Part shown: positions 1 to 10,611 of the stretch, piece by piece
Numbering within the stretch: the stretch's first letter is position 1
How the letters are laid out: each line of letters begins with the position of its first letter
Assembly (NCBI GenBank): GCA_018269055.1
Contig: JAFDVI010000006.1
Coordinates: forward strand, 1-39,615
Direction of reading: 5' to 3'
Length of the DNA stretch: 39,615 bases
Source: Acidobacteriota bacterium
Lineage (GTDB): Bacteria; Acidobacteriota; Blastocatellia; RBC074
Position numbers and translations under genes: made by a program
The notes under the pieces: model-generated
Databases searched by the model: none
Seen by the model: only the letters and a program-made list of their open reading frames with translations
What the model was told of the DNA's origin: nothing

Positions 1-1904
1 CTACCTATAATGCGTTTGCCCTGATCGGGCTGCAGGAATCGCGCGCGGTTGTGATGGTATGTCCGCGCGTTCGCGTTATCCAGATTTGTCGCCCAGTCCC
101 GCTCGTAACCCGTGAACTTGTGGCTGTTCAGGTAGGTCGCTCCGCCACTCGCCCATTCGTAGACCATCTGCCCGTGCGGGTCCATCTCCGAACGGTAGAC
201 CACGTTCCCGCTGGTATTCGTCAGTTTCCGGCCGCTGCCCAGATGATCTGAATGTACCCAGTAAAAGTTCGCATCGTAGCTCTGCAGCGCCAGCATCTGA
301 CCGCCAGGACTGTACACATAAGCCCGGTATACTCCGCCGCTGGTCAATTCCACCACCGGCTGGTTCAACACGCTCGACCACAGGTAAAACACCGTCCCCG
401 CCGAGTTCGCCTGCTTTACCCGATTCCCGTCGCCATCGTATTCGTAGCTGCTGGACGAACCGCTGGCCGTCTTTAGCCGGTCGGCGGCGTCGTAGGTATA
501 GGTCTGGTTTCCGTCATTAGTCACGCTTCCATTCGCTTCGTAACTCCACGTTGACCCGCCGCCGATGTTGATGATCCGGTTGGTTGTCGGTGCGCTGGAT
601 GAATAGGTGTAATTGGGCGTATAGCTGCCCGTTTCGCCCGCGCCTGTCGAAGTCACCCCCGTCAGGTTGCCCCAATTGTCGAAACTGTAGCTGCGCGTGT
701 AAGTGGAAGTGCCCGCGCTGGCGCTGGTCAGACGGTTGTACGCGTCGTAGCCGTACGTCGTCGTGTAGGCGCTGTCCACGTTATCGGTGATCTTCTGGAT
801 GCGCCCGTTGTTGTCCCCGCCGTTTTCGTAATCGTAGCTCAGACTGGTGACGACATCGCTGCCGTCCTGCTTCTTCAAAACCAGGCTGGTCAACTGCTGC
901 CGGTCTGTGCTGTACCCCATCTCCAATCGCCGTCCGTTGCCGATGTCCATCCGCTTCAACCCGCCGAAGCCGCGATAGACGAAGTTGGTCACGATGTTGG
1001 TGGTGTTGTCCGCCGGGTCGGAACCGCTGATGTTCGTGCCCACTCCGGCCAGCGTCGCCGCGTAGGTGTAGCCATAATTGACCCGCTTGACCCAGGAATC
1101 CGCCGTGTAATTGACCCGCGTCGGCTGGTCGGCATAGTTGTATTCGTAACCGACGCTGAATGTGCCGGACAATCCATTGAAGGTTCGCGTTTCGGTCTGC
1201 AAACGCTTGTAACTATCGTAGCTGTATTGGGTCGAAGCCAGCGTCGTCAGCGAATCGTTTTTCTCTCGCATCCATGTGCGTTCGCCGTATTCGCCGTATT
1301 CCAACAGAATCTGCCGCCCGAGCGTATCAGTGATGGTATCCATCAACCCGTTGGCGTCGTAAGTGGCGGTGATGCGGTTGTCGTTGCGGTCTTTGATTTC
1401 CAACGTCTCGCCATAAATGAACTGCGTGCCGTTGGCCGTAGTCAAGACCCAAGCGCCGAGCGTCGTGTTGAGCTTCAACTGCAGATAGCTGGAATCTTCG
1501 GCTTCGTAGGTTTCATAACCGCCGACCTTTCGCATCTCGATGGCTTCGCCTGAGAGCGTGATCAGAATGTACGCCTGCCGATTCGTTGTGCTGTTGATAT
1601 ATGGGCCGTAAAAGACCGGAAAGCCGAAGCGGAAACCGGGGCTGGGCCAGCCGTAATCCATATCGTAGCGAATGGACGATCCGGCTTTCGTCCAAACCAG
1701 CGAGTTGTAGACCAGCGTCAGATTCAAATCGTGACCGGCGCGTCCGGGCAAACTGACGATCGGCAGCGACCAGTGGTAATTGCCGGAAAACAAATCTTCG
1801 CCGGATTGGCCTGTGCGGTAATGCGGTTCAACACGAGCGGTTTCAAAGTTCGTGGCTTGCAACGCCGCCATCGGCACGAGCGAACTGGCGAAGGCGTGCG
1901 GCAT
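1..1904 (-). CDS. RHS/YD-repeat protein, main part, C-terminus beyond window
   Basis: The minus-strand frame is open from the stop codon at 1947-1949 to the left edge. It reads as an RHS protein: an N-terminal block with EDLFSGNYHWSLPIVSLPGR near 1799-1740, then many YD-type repeats (YSYDSYKRL, YGYDAYNRLTS, YTYDAADRLKT, YEYDGDGNRVKQ), then the conserved HSDHLGSGRKLTNTSG and GYERDWATNLDNANARTYHHNRARFLQPD core near the left edge. RHS proteins form large secreted or surface shells, often with a toxic C-terminal tip; any tip here lies outside the window. The first ATG in frame is at 1904. The secretion signal lies upstream in another frame (1915-2577), so the gene is either frameshifted or restarted. 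The RHS identity is sure; the start is not. Confidence 0.85.
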   Translation of the reverse strand, partial: MPHAFASSLVPMAALQATNFETARVEPHYRTGQSGEDLFSGNYHWSLPIVSLPGRAGHDLNLTLVYNSLVWTKAGSSIRYDMDYGWPSPGFRFGFPVFYGPYINSTTNRQAYILITLSGEAIEMRKVGGYETYEAEDSSYLQLKLNTTLGAWVLTTANGTQFIYGETLEIKDRNDNRITATYDANGLMDTITDTLGRQILLEYGEYGERTWMREKNDSLTTLASTQYSYDSYKRLQTETRTFNGLSGTFSVGYEYNYADQPTRVNYTADSWVKRVNYGYTYAATLAGVGTNISGSDPADNTTNIVTNFVYRGFGGLKRMDIGNGRRLEMGYSTDRQQLTSLVLKKQDGSDVVTSLSYDYENGGDNNGRIQKITDNVDSAYTTTYGYDAYNRLTSASAGTSTYTRSYSFDNWGNLTGVTSTGAGETGSYTPNYTYSSSAPTTNRIINIGGGSTWSYEANGSVTNDGNQTYTYDAADRLKTASGSSSSYEYDGDGNRVKQANSAGTVFYLWSSVLNQPVVELTSGGVYRAYVYSPGGQMLALQSYDANFYWVHSDHLGSGRKLTNTSGNVVYRSEMDPHGQMVYEWASGGATYLNSHKFTGYERDWATNLDNANARTYHHNRARFLQPDQGKRIIG

Positions 1905-1914
1905 TGGCGTCGAG

Positions 1915-2577
1915 TCAACACTGCGGACCGGCAAGGAGCGCAGCGTTCAAGCCAACCCGCTTGCTACCGCGCGCAGTACTGTCTCGGCGGCCAATCGGCA
2001 GATCAACAACCGGACGATTCGAAGTTTTGAGCCAGTTCAATGGCGACGTGAACCGTAAAGCCTGATTCAGCCAATCGAAGGTTTGCGGTTTGGCGGCAGC
2101 GATCATATCGAGCGTCTGGGTACGCGCAGCTTCCAGCGCGCCGGATTCTGTGAGTGGCCCGATTCTTTTCAAAGCACCTCCAGCCGTTTCTGCACGCTGG
2201 AAGCGATGCGTACCCAGGCTTTCTTCCGCACGCTGGAAGCGATGCGGACCCAGGCTTTCCGCCGAACCATCATTGCCCGGAAACAGGAACGAAGTCTTCT
2301 TCTCTTTCAAATCTTTGCACTTCTTGTCCCAGTGTCGGCAGCGTTTGGCGCGTACAGGTTCGGGCTTGTTGATTTGAGGCTGAACGGCGTTCCGAACTGC
2401 ATCAATGTTCGGCAGATTCGGACTTGGCGCGCCTTGGGTGCGAACGCCGGGCTGAGGTGTTGATCCAATCTGTGCGCTTTGCGTGCTGGCCGATTGCGGC
2501 ACGCTGGAAACGAACAACGCCAGACACAAAGTGAAAACAATCGAACGGGCGAACGACGAGAAGCGAAAGCTGGGCAT
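1915..2577 (-). CDS. Secreted N-terminal segment of the RHS protein, out of frame with the rest
   Basis: The start at 2577 is chosen for AGGAG eight bases upstream. Residues 1-35 look like a signal peptide (MPSFRFSSFARS, then IVFTLCLALFVSSVPQS). A Pro/Gln-rich linker and a basic, Cys-containing stretch follow. Next comes a segment with two tandem copies of a 12-residue unit (ESLGTHRFQRAE type), encoded by a short DNA repeat. The frame stops at 1915, about 10 bases before the first ATG of the RHS frame and inside its open stretch, so one extra base (or two missing) between about 1917 and 1946 would join the two. I infer that this is the 5' end of the RHS gene, separated by a real frameshift or an assembly error. 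It has no recognisable domain of its own. Confidence 0.6.
   Translation of the reverse strand: MPSFRFSSFARSIVFTLCLALFVSSVPQSASTQSAQIGSTPQPGVRTQGAPSPNLPNIDAVRNAVQPQINKPEPVRAKRCRHWDKKCKDLKEKKTSFLFPGNDGSAESLGPHRFQRAEESLGTHRFQRAETAGGALKRIGPLTESGALEAARTQTLDMIAAAKPQTFDWLNQALRFTSPLNWLKTSNRPVVDLPIGRRDSTARGSKRVGLNAALLAGPQC
2107..2263. repeat. Short repeat cluster: two direct 36-bp units and one inverted diverged copy
   Basis: Two adjacent 36-bp units start at 2192 and 2228. Their 32-base cores begin GCACGCTGGAAGCGATGCG and differ at one base (T or G after that stretch). A third, diverged copy (about three quarters identical) lies in the opposite orientation at about 2107-2140. The units are translated as part of the RHS N-terminal segment, and both strands stay open through them. 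This looks like a dispersed genomic repeat that invaded the linker of the RHS protein. Confidence 0.6.
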
Positions 2578-2868
2578 AAGGCACACTCCTGCGAAGTAGC
2601 TTGATTTCAAGTTTTATTGGCTGTCGGGATAACCTCGGGGTGGCCAAAGGCTAAGCTGACGGCGAACAATCAATCGTTATCGCGCGTCGGGCAAGACGGC
2701 AACGAGTGATCAATTTTGTTTGCTGTTGAATGAACTTGTTTGGGTTGAGACGGGGCGGAAGATACGCCTCCCAGAGGGGGGGGGCGTCAAGTGATTTTTG
2801 ATTAAAAATTCGCATCTATGCGTTGAAGCCAATCAATCGCAGCATCATCTTTGTTTTAGCCGAGCCGT

Positions 2869-4233
2869 TTATTGCAATCCGTAAAGTTTTAACCGGAATT
2901 CGTTGTTGGTCAGGCTGGGGCCTTCGGGAGCGCGGCGGGCAAAGTTGATGGTTTCGGCGCAAACCATCGCCACGCCTCCGCAGATAGTTTCAGCACTCAA
3001 CGCAGTTCCGTAATGCCGATTGGTAAAGATGGCTTTCACGCGAGGGTTGGGTGGACAGGTCAGCCCGTAGCGAAGCGAAACCATTGGCAACTCAGGCGGC
3101 TGTGCAGGATTGACGAATTCAATGCAGTCGTCATAAATGTTGATGCGGGCCTGTCGGTCGCGGGCGCTCAGGTCGCGGTGAACCAGAAAGTTGGTCAAGG
3201 TTTCGATGATAGCACTGCGATGATAATTCGATCTGCCGGGAACGAAATGGCCATAGGAATCCGCAAAAATCTCTTCGATGGATTGCACCAAACCGTTTTC
3301 CCGCGTCTTGCGCGAAGGCCGGGCTTCACGCAAATCCACATAACGTTTGAGGAAGTTCAGCGAACCGTCCGCCTGTCTGAGCAAATTGCCTTGTAACCGA
3401 ACAGATTCAATCACTGGCAGGTTGTTGGCTTTCTGATGTGGCCCGCTGTAACGAGTTAGCAAAACGTCCGTTCGCGGCATCAGTTCGGCGATGCGATTAT
3501 TCAGCCCAAACAGCATCAATCCGCCGACGGTTGGCAGCCAATCGTCCTGAATCTTCACCGCCAAACCCATATCGCGCATCACGACATCGTTTGGATAACC
3601 TTTCGTGTTTTCACCCCAATAGCCGGGATTGACCGCGCGCACGTAGCTCCACAGCAGAGATTCATCAATGTCGTTTTCGATATCCGCCTGGAACAGGGGA
3701 ACCTGCTCAAAGCCAATCCGATATGTTTCGTGGTAAATCCTGGAAAGCTCTTCACGCGAAGCTTCGCGTTTGATCGCGCCTTCGCGCAGGTAAAACCGGT
3801 CATCCAGCGTGCGGTGTGGGCGGTCGGCGGAGTCCACTTCCAGAATGACGATGCGGCGTCCGCTGTCGAAAGCAACCTTATTGATGTAGGGAAAAACCGG
3901 CGGCTGAATTTGATGGGCGCAAATGTCCCGAAGCTCTTCTTCCACTTCTTCGGGATTTTCAACGCCTTCGATGCGCAATTGATCGTTGACGCCGAAAATC
4001 ATCGCGCCTCCGGCGGTGTTGGCCAAAGCAATGATTTCTGCTGTGATCTTTTCGGCGTTGCTGTAGCGAACCTTCAGTTCCAGGAAGGTGTCTTCGCCGC
4101 CGCGCAGCAATCGAACCAGTTCAGCGCGCGAGGTCAACTGAGCCGGGACATCAAATTGATAGGCGTAATAAGATCGCTCCGAGCCAAGCTGCTGGCGTGG
4201 GCGTTGGCTGTGATTGTGGCGTTTACGAGACAT
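2869..4233 (-). CDS. AlbA_2/Schlafen-type ATP-binding protein, putative regulator
   Basis: 454 residues. Residues 35-160 match the AlbA_2 (Schlafen AlbA-like, AAA_4) domain: an E-x-LELK-type opening (EDTFLELKVRYSN), then ITAEIIALANTAGGAMIFGVND and GRRIVILEVDSADRPHRT. A middle winged-helix-like part follows, then a C-terminal ATPase-like region with AIIETLTNFLVHRDLS and IYDDCIEFVNPAQPPE, which resembles HATPase_c_4. Proteins of this architecture are usually called RNA-binding or ATP-binding transcriptional regulators; their targets are rarely known. It stands alone, divergent from nothing obvious. The ATG at 4233 has no clear ribosome binding site, so the start is less certain than the family. 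Confidence 0.75.
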   Translation of the reverse strand: MSRKRHNHSQRPRQQLGSERSYYAYQFDVPAQLTSRAELVRLLRGGEDTFLELKVRYSNAEKITAEIIALANTAGGAMIFGVNDQLRIEGVENPEEVEEELRDICAHQIQPPVFPYINKVAFDSGRRIVILEVDSADRPHRTLDDRFYLREGAIKREASREELSRIYHETYRIGFEQVPLFQADIENDIDESLLWSYVRAVNPGYWGENTKGYPNDVVMRDMGLAVKIQDDWLPTVGGLMLFGLNNRIAELMPRTDVLLTRYSGPHQKANNLPVIESVRLQGNLLRQADGSLNFLKRYVDLREARPSRKTRENGLVQSIEEIFADSYGHFVPGRSNYHRSAIIETLTNFLVHRDLSARDRQARINIYDDCIEFVNPAQPPELPMVSLRYGLTCPPNPRVKAIFTNRHYGTALSAETICGGVAMVCAETINFARRAPEGPSLTNNEFRLKLYGLQ

Positions 4234-4310
4234 CGCGGTAGCAGCGCAAGCTTCGACTAAAGCTTTGAGTTTGTGCCGAGCGTGACCGCCGGTATCAGGA
4301 AACGAGAGTG

Positions 4311-4332
4311 CGGTAGCCGTAAAAAGCTACCG
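4311..4332 (-). terminator. Small hairpin downstream of tatA
   Basis: A 7-bp perfect stem (CGGTAGC / GCTACCG) with an 8-base loop lies 46 bases past the tatA stop. No clear T-run follows on the minus strand, so termination is only a guess. Confidence 0.25.
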
Positions 4333-4378
4333 AAGGAAATGTGAAAGGGGAAAGAGCAAGCCCCTATGCCTTCTTCGT

Positions 4379-4540
4379 CTATTCCTTTTTATCTTCATCC
4401 TCGCCCGAAGCAACGCCCTGTTTGAAGCTGCGAATGCTTTCGCCCAGGCCTTTGGCGAGCGATGGCAGGCGGCTTCCTCCGAAAAGAACCAGGATGATGA
4501 CCAGAATGACGATCATCTCAGGATAACCAAGTCCAAACAT
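4379..4540 (-). CDS. tatA: Twin-arginine translocase TatA/E family subunit
   Basis: 53 residues from the ATG at 4540, which has AAGGAG seven bases upstream. A longer reading from 4573 lacks this site. The sequence is a textbook TatA: a short periplasmic N-terminus (MFGLGYPEM), one membrane helix (IVILVIILVLFGG), the hinge SRLPSLAKGLGESIRSFKQG amphipathic helix, then an acidic tail. TatA oligomerises to form the pore through which TatBC-bound folded proteins with twin-arginine signals cross the inner membrane. No tatB or tatC is nearby. At 53 residues it is at the short end for the family, which points to a TatA/E-type rather than a TatB protein. Confidence 0.93.
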   Translation of the reverse strand: MFGLGYPEMIVILVIILVLFGGSRLPSLAKGLGESIRSFKQGVASGEDEDKKE

Positions 4541-4732
4541 AAACAATCTCCTTAAATGAGTGATGGCAAGCATTGTAGCGGCGCAGAGAGAGCAGTGTCA
4601 ATTATGGCTTCCTTGATGTTGGTTAGGCCGAATGCTATAGTGCCACTCGGTTGAATGAGCGGTTTCATCATCAACAAAATCACGTGTTTAGTGGATAATT
4701 TCGGTTCGCAAGCTTCGGCTTGCGTTCGAGTT

Positions 4733-4762
4733 TTGACATGCGAATTCCGGTTTAGCAACTAT
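4733..4762 (+). promoter_or_regulatory. Candidate promoter of the YtxH gene
   Basis: A perfect TTGACA (4733-4738) is followed after about 18 bases by AACTAT, about 55 bases before the YtxH ATG. The -35 is good and the -10 weak. A stable hairpin with a TTCG loop (4707-4724) lies just upstream. Confidence 0.3.
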
Positions 4763-4816
4763 TCGCTCTGTCGAAAAATGACTACGTTAGCTTTTCAGAT
4801 CTAGGAGGATGAGATT

Positions 4817-5215
4817 ATGGCAGATAACCAAGGCAACAGCGGAGACAAACTGATTTATTTTTTGATCGGAGCGGGCATTGGCGCAATCACGGCCATGCTA
4901 TTTGCGCCGAAATCGGGCAGCGAGCTTCGTTCGGATATCGCCGATGCTACACGCAAGGGATTGGATTATGCGCGTGACACCGGACGCGATTTCGGCGAGC
5001 GCGCCCAGGAGTATTATCAAACCGGCGTTGAGCGTGCTTCTGACCTGACCTCTCGCGGTCGCGATGCCGTCACCGATCTGACTCAGCGGGGCAAAGACAT
5101 GATTAACAATCAAAAAGCGCAATTTGCTGCCGCCATCGAAGCCGGCAAACAAGGCTATCGCGAAGCCAAACAGGCCGATCAAGGGCGCAGCAGCGCCGCA
5201 GCGGAAGAAAGCTAG
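4817..5215 (+). CDS. YtxH domain-containing membrane protein
   Basis: 132 residues. The ATG at 4817 follows AGGAGGA at a good distance. Residues 12-32 form one membrane segment (LIYFLIGAGIGAITAMLFAP), directly followed by the YtxH signature APKSGSELRSDI. A long amphipathic helical tail with repeated RG-rich segments (TSRGRDAVTDLTQRGKDM) and an Ala/Gln-rich end follow. YtxH proteins are small, often stress-induced envelope proteins without a defined reaction. The gene is followed by a strong hairpin and then by another membrane-anchored helical protein (5311-5865), so the two may be co-expressed envelope proteins. Confidence 0.88.
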   Translation: MADNQGNSGDKLIYFLIGAGIGAITAMLFAPKSGSELRSDIADATRKGLDYARDTGRDFGERAQEYYQTGVERASDLTSRGRDAVTDLTQRGKDMINNQKAQFAAAIEAGKQGYREAKQADQGRSSAAAEES

Positions 5216-5221
5216 GTATTA

Positions 5222-5266
5222 AGCAGTGTCTGGCGATTGAGGAGGACTCAATCGCCAGACACTGCT
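5222..5266. repeat. Perfect 20-bp inverted repeat
   Basis: AGCAGTGTCTGGCGATTGAG (5222-5241) pairs perfectly with 5247-5266 around a 5-base loop (GAGGA). It starts seven bases after the YtxH stop. There is no T-run on either side, so it is either a factor-independent stabiliser or weak terminator, or one of the palindromic elements seen elsewhere in this window. Confidence 0.7.
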
Positions 5267-5310
5267 GACCCACATTCCATTATCCATTCACGGCATTTAC
5301 GGAGCGCACA

Positions 5311-5865
5311 GTGGAGAACTGGCAAATCACCCTCATCGCAATTGGCGTTGGAATCCTGTTAATCGTCCAGGTCGGCGTGTTTATCGGTCTTTACCTGTTG
5401 GCTCGCAAACTGGTGGCCCTGGCTGAACGCGCCAGCACATTGCAAAACCGCGCAGAATTGTTGCTGAACAACACTGAGCCCGTGCTGAAGCTCGCGCATA
5501 GTTTGATGGGAGAATTGAAAGACGCCGCCGGTTACTTTGCCCAGGGCGCCGAGCACATCAACGCCATTGCTGAAATGGCAAAAGACGAAGCCGCGGAAAT
5601 CCGTAATCTGTTGGGCGACACCACTGCGCTGGCTCGTCGCGAAGTCGAGCGCGCTCAGGATAGTGTTGAAAAAGTTCAAGACACACTGGCGCTGGCAACG
5701 GATCAATTTCAGCGCACGACGGCCATGGTTCAACACAGCGTGCTGGAACCGGCGCGCGAATTTTCGTATGTGATGTTCGGCGTCCGCCGTGCTCTGGAAG
5801 TATTGGCTGCGGGCAACCGGCTGCCGGTCAATCAGGCATATCAAGACGAAGAGATGTTTATTTGA
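5311..5865 (+). CDS. Membrane-anchored coiled-coil protein, DUF948-like
   Basis: 184 residues from a GTG at 5311, with GGAG six bases upstream. Residues 5-31 form a single N-terminal membrane helix (ITLIAIGVGILLIVQVGVFIGLYLLARKL). A long, almost uninterrupted helical region follows (about 35-155) with heptad spacing and many Ala, Glu and Gln residues, and then a short tail. This resembles the DUF948 family of envelope proteins with one membrane helix and a coiled coil, but I call the family by architecture only. The gene lies 95 bases after the YtxH gene and is followed by an intrinsic terminator. Confidence 0.65.
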   Translation: MENWQITLIAIGVGILLIVQVGVFIGLYLLARKLVALAERASTLQNRAELLLNNTEPVLKLAHSLMGELKDAAGYFAQGAEHINAIAEMAKDEAAEIRNLLGDTTALARREVERAQDSVEKVQDTLALATDQFQRTTAMVQHSVLEPAREFSYVMFGVRRALEVLAAGNRLPVNQAYQDEEMFI

Positions 5866-5903
5866 TGCTCCAGATGGAGCATCACAAAATCAGAGCAAAA
5901 ACG

Positions 5904-5949
5904 AAAGCGCTCGGCTCCGACAACGACACCGGAGTCCGGGCGCTTTTTT
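5904..5949 (+). terminator. Intrinsic terminator after the coiled-coil protein gene
   Basis: AAAGCGCTCGGCTCCG (5904-5919) pairs, with small interruptions, with 5930-5946. Six T residues (5944-5949) follow in plus orientation. It ends the unit begun at 4817 and separates it from ileS. I looked for T-box elements because ileS follows, and saw none. Confidence 0.8.
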
Positions 5950-6039
5950 ATGATGAACCTTTTGGGCTATCATCCGGCTTCTTTACGTTGAGCCCAAGAA
6001 CTGCACGCAGAAATCGCGCGATTGGAATAATTGGAAATT

Positions 6040-8841
<2,802 letters not shown>

Positions 8842-8888
8842 TCTAATTGGAGACGGCCACCCCGCTAACCAATTCTAGGAGGAATAGT

Positions 8889-9140
8889 ATGTCGGGAAGC
8901 AATGGCAATGATCTTGAAAACAAATCAACGCAGGACCTTGAGTTTCAGGAGTTCGTCCGGCGTCAGCTTGAGTTGTTATTCGCTCAGCAAACTGACATGA
9001 GAACTGAAATGCGCGAGCGGTTTTTGCAACTCAGTCGTCAAATCAAAGACCTGGATATCAAGGTGGATATTTACACGCGCGAACATTCGTATATGAAAGA
9101 CGACATTCGTGAACTGCGTGCGAAAATGAATCTCACGTAG
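8889..9140 (+). CDS. Small coiled-coil protein of unknown function
   Basis: 83 residues from the ATG at 8889, with a very good AGGAGGAAT site; an upstream in-frame start at 8847 has none. The protein is charged and almost entirely helical: FQEFVRRQLELLFAQQTDMRTEMRERFLQLSRQIKDLDIKVDIY has clear heptads. There is no membrane segment or Cys. It sits between ileS and lspA, 20 bases ahead of the latter, so it is likely co-transcribed. I do not recognise a family; similar short helical proteins are common in Acidobacteriota. Confidence 0.7.
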   Translation: MSGSNGNDLENKSTQDLEFQEFVRRQLELLFAQQTDMRTEMRERFLQLSRQIKDLDIKVDIYTREHSYMKDDIRELRAKMNLT

Positions 9141-9160
9141 GCGCAGAGTTTGAGCAACGA

Positions 9161-9697
9161 ATGAAAAACAAACTTCCTTATTTCATCATTGCGGCTGTGG
9201 TTTTGGCCGCCGATCAACTGACGAAAGCTTGGGCCGTGGCAAAGCTCAAGCCTGTTGTTTTGATCGAAGTTTTTCCCGGATATTTCCGTTTGGTGTATGC
9301 CACCAATCGCGGCGTGGCATTCAGCATGTTTGCCGATGGTCAATTCGATGCGCGCTGGATTTTCGCGGCGATTTCGATCGCGGCGGCGGTATTTGTTTCG
9401 GTGTATTTGCTCCGAACCCCAACGGGCAAGTTTCGGTTGAGCGCTTCGCTGGCGCTGTTGCTGGCGGGGATTACCGGCAATTTGATTGATCGCATACGGC
9501 TGGGCGAAGTGATTGATTTTCTGGGTTTTCATTGGCAAGACAAGTACTCCTGGCCGATTTTCAACCTGGCGGATTCGGCAATTTGCGTGGGAGCCGTTTT
9601 GCTGGCGCTGGAAATGTTGTTTGAAGAGCGCGACACAAAAATTGAATCCGGCGATCCAAGAGCGGTCGCTGAAGAAACTACTCAGCCCGAAGGCTGA
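9161..9697 (+). CDS. lspA: Lipoprotein signal peptidase (signal peptidase II)
   Basis: 178 residues with four membrane helices. This inner-membrane aspartyl protease removes the signal peptide from prolipoproteins after diacylglyceryl modification. Signatures are present: N-terminal VLAADQLTKAW, YATNRGVAFSMF, GNLIDRIRLGEVIDFL with catalytic Asp near residue 119, and FNLADSAI with the second catalytic Asp near 138. The acidic C-terminal tail is unusually long for the family. lgt, whose product acts one step earlier, starts 17 bases downstream, so the lipoprotein maturation steps are encoded together. Confidence 0.97.
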   Translation: MKNKLPYFIIAAVVLAADQLTKAWAVAKLKPVVLIEVFPGYFRLVYATNRGVAFSMFADGQFDARWIFAAISIAAAVFVSVYLLRTPTGKFRLSASLALLLAGITGNLIDRIRLGEVIDFLGFHWQDKYSWPIFNLADSAICVGAVLLALEMLFEERDTKIESGDPRAVAEETTQPEG

Positions 9698-9703
9698 GTT
9701 TTG
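9680..9703 (+). terminator. Hairpin at the lspA stop codon
   Basis: An 8-bp stem ACTCAGCC / GGCTGAGT with a CGAA loop is followed by TTTGATTGT. It overlaps the last codons of lspA. It resembles a weak intrinsic terminator or a half-palindrome repeat, and may lower expression of lgt relative to lspA. Confidence 0.4.
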
Positions 9704-9714
9704 ATTGTACGTTT

Positions 9715-10605
9715 ATGTTTCCTGAACTGTTTAAGATTCCCTATTTGAATTTCACGATATACACCTATGGCCTGTTGGTGGCGCTTTCGTTCATCGTAGG
9801 GTTGTGGGTGATGTCCAAACTTGCGGAGCGGGATGGGTTGGACAAACATAAAGTCTATGACCTGGGTTTGTGGGTGTTGGTTGCTTCGCTGGTAGGGTCG
9901 AAACTGCTGCTGATTATTACCGAATGGAACGAACGGTACAGCGGCAACATCGGCGCAATTTTCAGCCTGGATTTTCTGCGGTCGAATGGCGTGTTTTACG
10001 GTGGATTCATCGGCGCAGTGGTCGCGTCGGTGATCGTGATGTGGAAATACAAAATGTCCTGGTGGCGGACGGCTGACGCCTTTGCGCCGGGCATTGCCAT
10101 CGGACATTTCATTGGCCGGTTGGGATGTTTCAGCGCCGGTTGTTGTTGGGGCAAACCGACTACGGCGTGGTGCGGAGTTCATTTCACCGAAAAAGGTTAC
10201 GAAGCAACGGGCGTTCCGACCACGGTTGAACAACTTGGCGATCCGATTCAGCGCAGTGTGTGGGCAGACAAGCTCGGCAGCTTGACCGCGCCGCTGAAAT
10301 TGCATCCAACGCAACTTTACGAAGCCGGTGCGCTGTTGGTGATTTTCGTGATTTTGTTGATGATGTTTCGCCATCGAAAATTTCACGGCCAGATCGTGTT
10401 GGCGTACGCGATGCTTTATTCAGTGGCGCGCTTCATCGTCGAATTTTGGCGTGACGACCCGCGCGGTGAAGTGATGGGGCTTTCGACTTCGCAATTTATC
10501 GCCATTCTGTTTTTTATCGGCGCGCTGATCGGGTTTATTTACAAAATGCTGAGCGAGCGCAAAACCGCTCTTGGCATTGAAAAGAGGCCGCAATCCGCAA
10601 CTTAA
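9715..10605 (+). CDS. lgt: Phosphatidylglycerol--prolipoprotein diacylglyceryl transferase
   Basis: 296 residues, multipass inner-membrane enzyme. It transfers diacylglycerol from phosphatidylglycerol to the lipobox Cys of prolipoproteins. The family signature is clear: GHFIGRLGCFSAGCCWG around residues 130-146, preceded by LRSNGVFYGGFIGAV and followed by HPTQLYEAGALLVIF and the conserved RFIVEFWRDDPRG near 235-250. The length is normal. It follows lspA and is only 6 bases before the glycosyltransferase-methyltransferase gene, so the block is probably one transcript. Confidence 0.97.
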   Translation: MFPELFKIPYLNFTIYTYGLLVALSFIVGLWVMSKLAERDGLDKHKVYDLGLWVLVASLVGSKLLLIITEWNERYSGNIGAIFSLDFLRSNGVFYGGFIGAVVASVIVMWKYKMSWWRTADAFAPGIAIGHFIGRLGCFSAGCCWGKPTTAWCGVHFTEKGYEATGVPTTVEQLGDPIQRSVWADKLGSLTAPLKLHPTQLYEAGALLVIFVILLMMFRHRKFHGQIVLAYAMLYSVARFIVEFWRDDPRGEVMGLSTSQFIAILFFIGALIGFIYKMLSERKTALGIEKRPQSAT

Positions 10606-10611
10606 AACCGC

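Noticed and set aside
2192..2263. Possible CRISPR array because of 36-bp repeats
   Set aside because: There are only two direct units with no spacers between them, they lie inside a coding frame, and no cas gene is present.
2083..2463. Plus-strand open frame opposite the RHS N-terminal segment
   Set aside because: It is a mirror of the minus-strand signal-peptide ORF and contains only repeat-derived sequence.
5866..6039. T-box riboswitch in front of ileS
   Set aside because: There is a terminator, but no specifier-loop or conserved T-box sequence. The hairpin fits best as the end of the upstream transcript.
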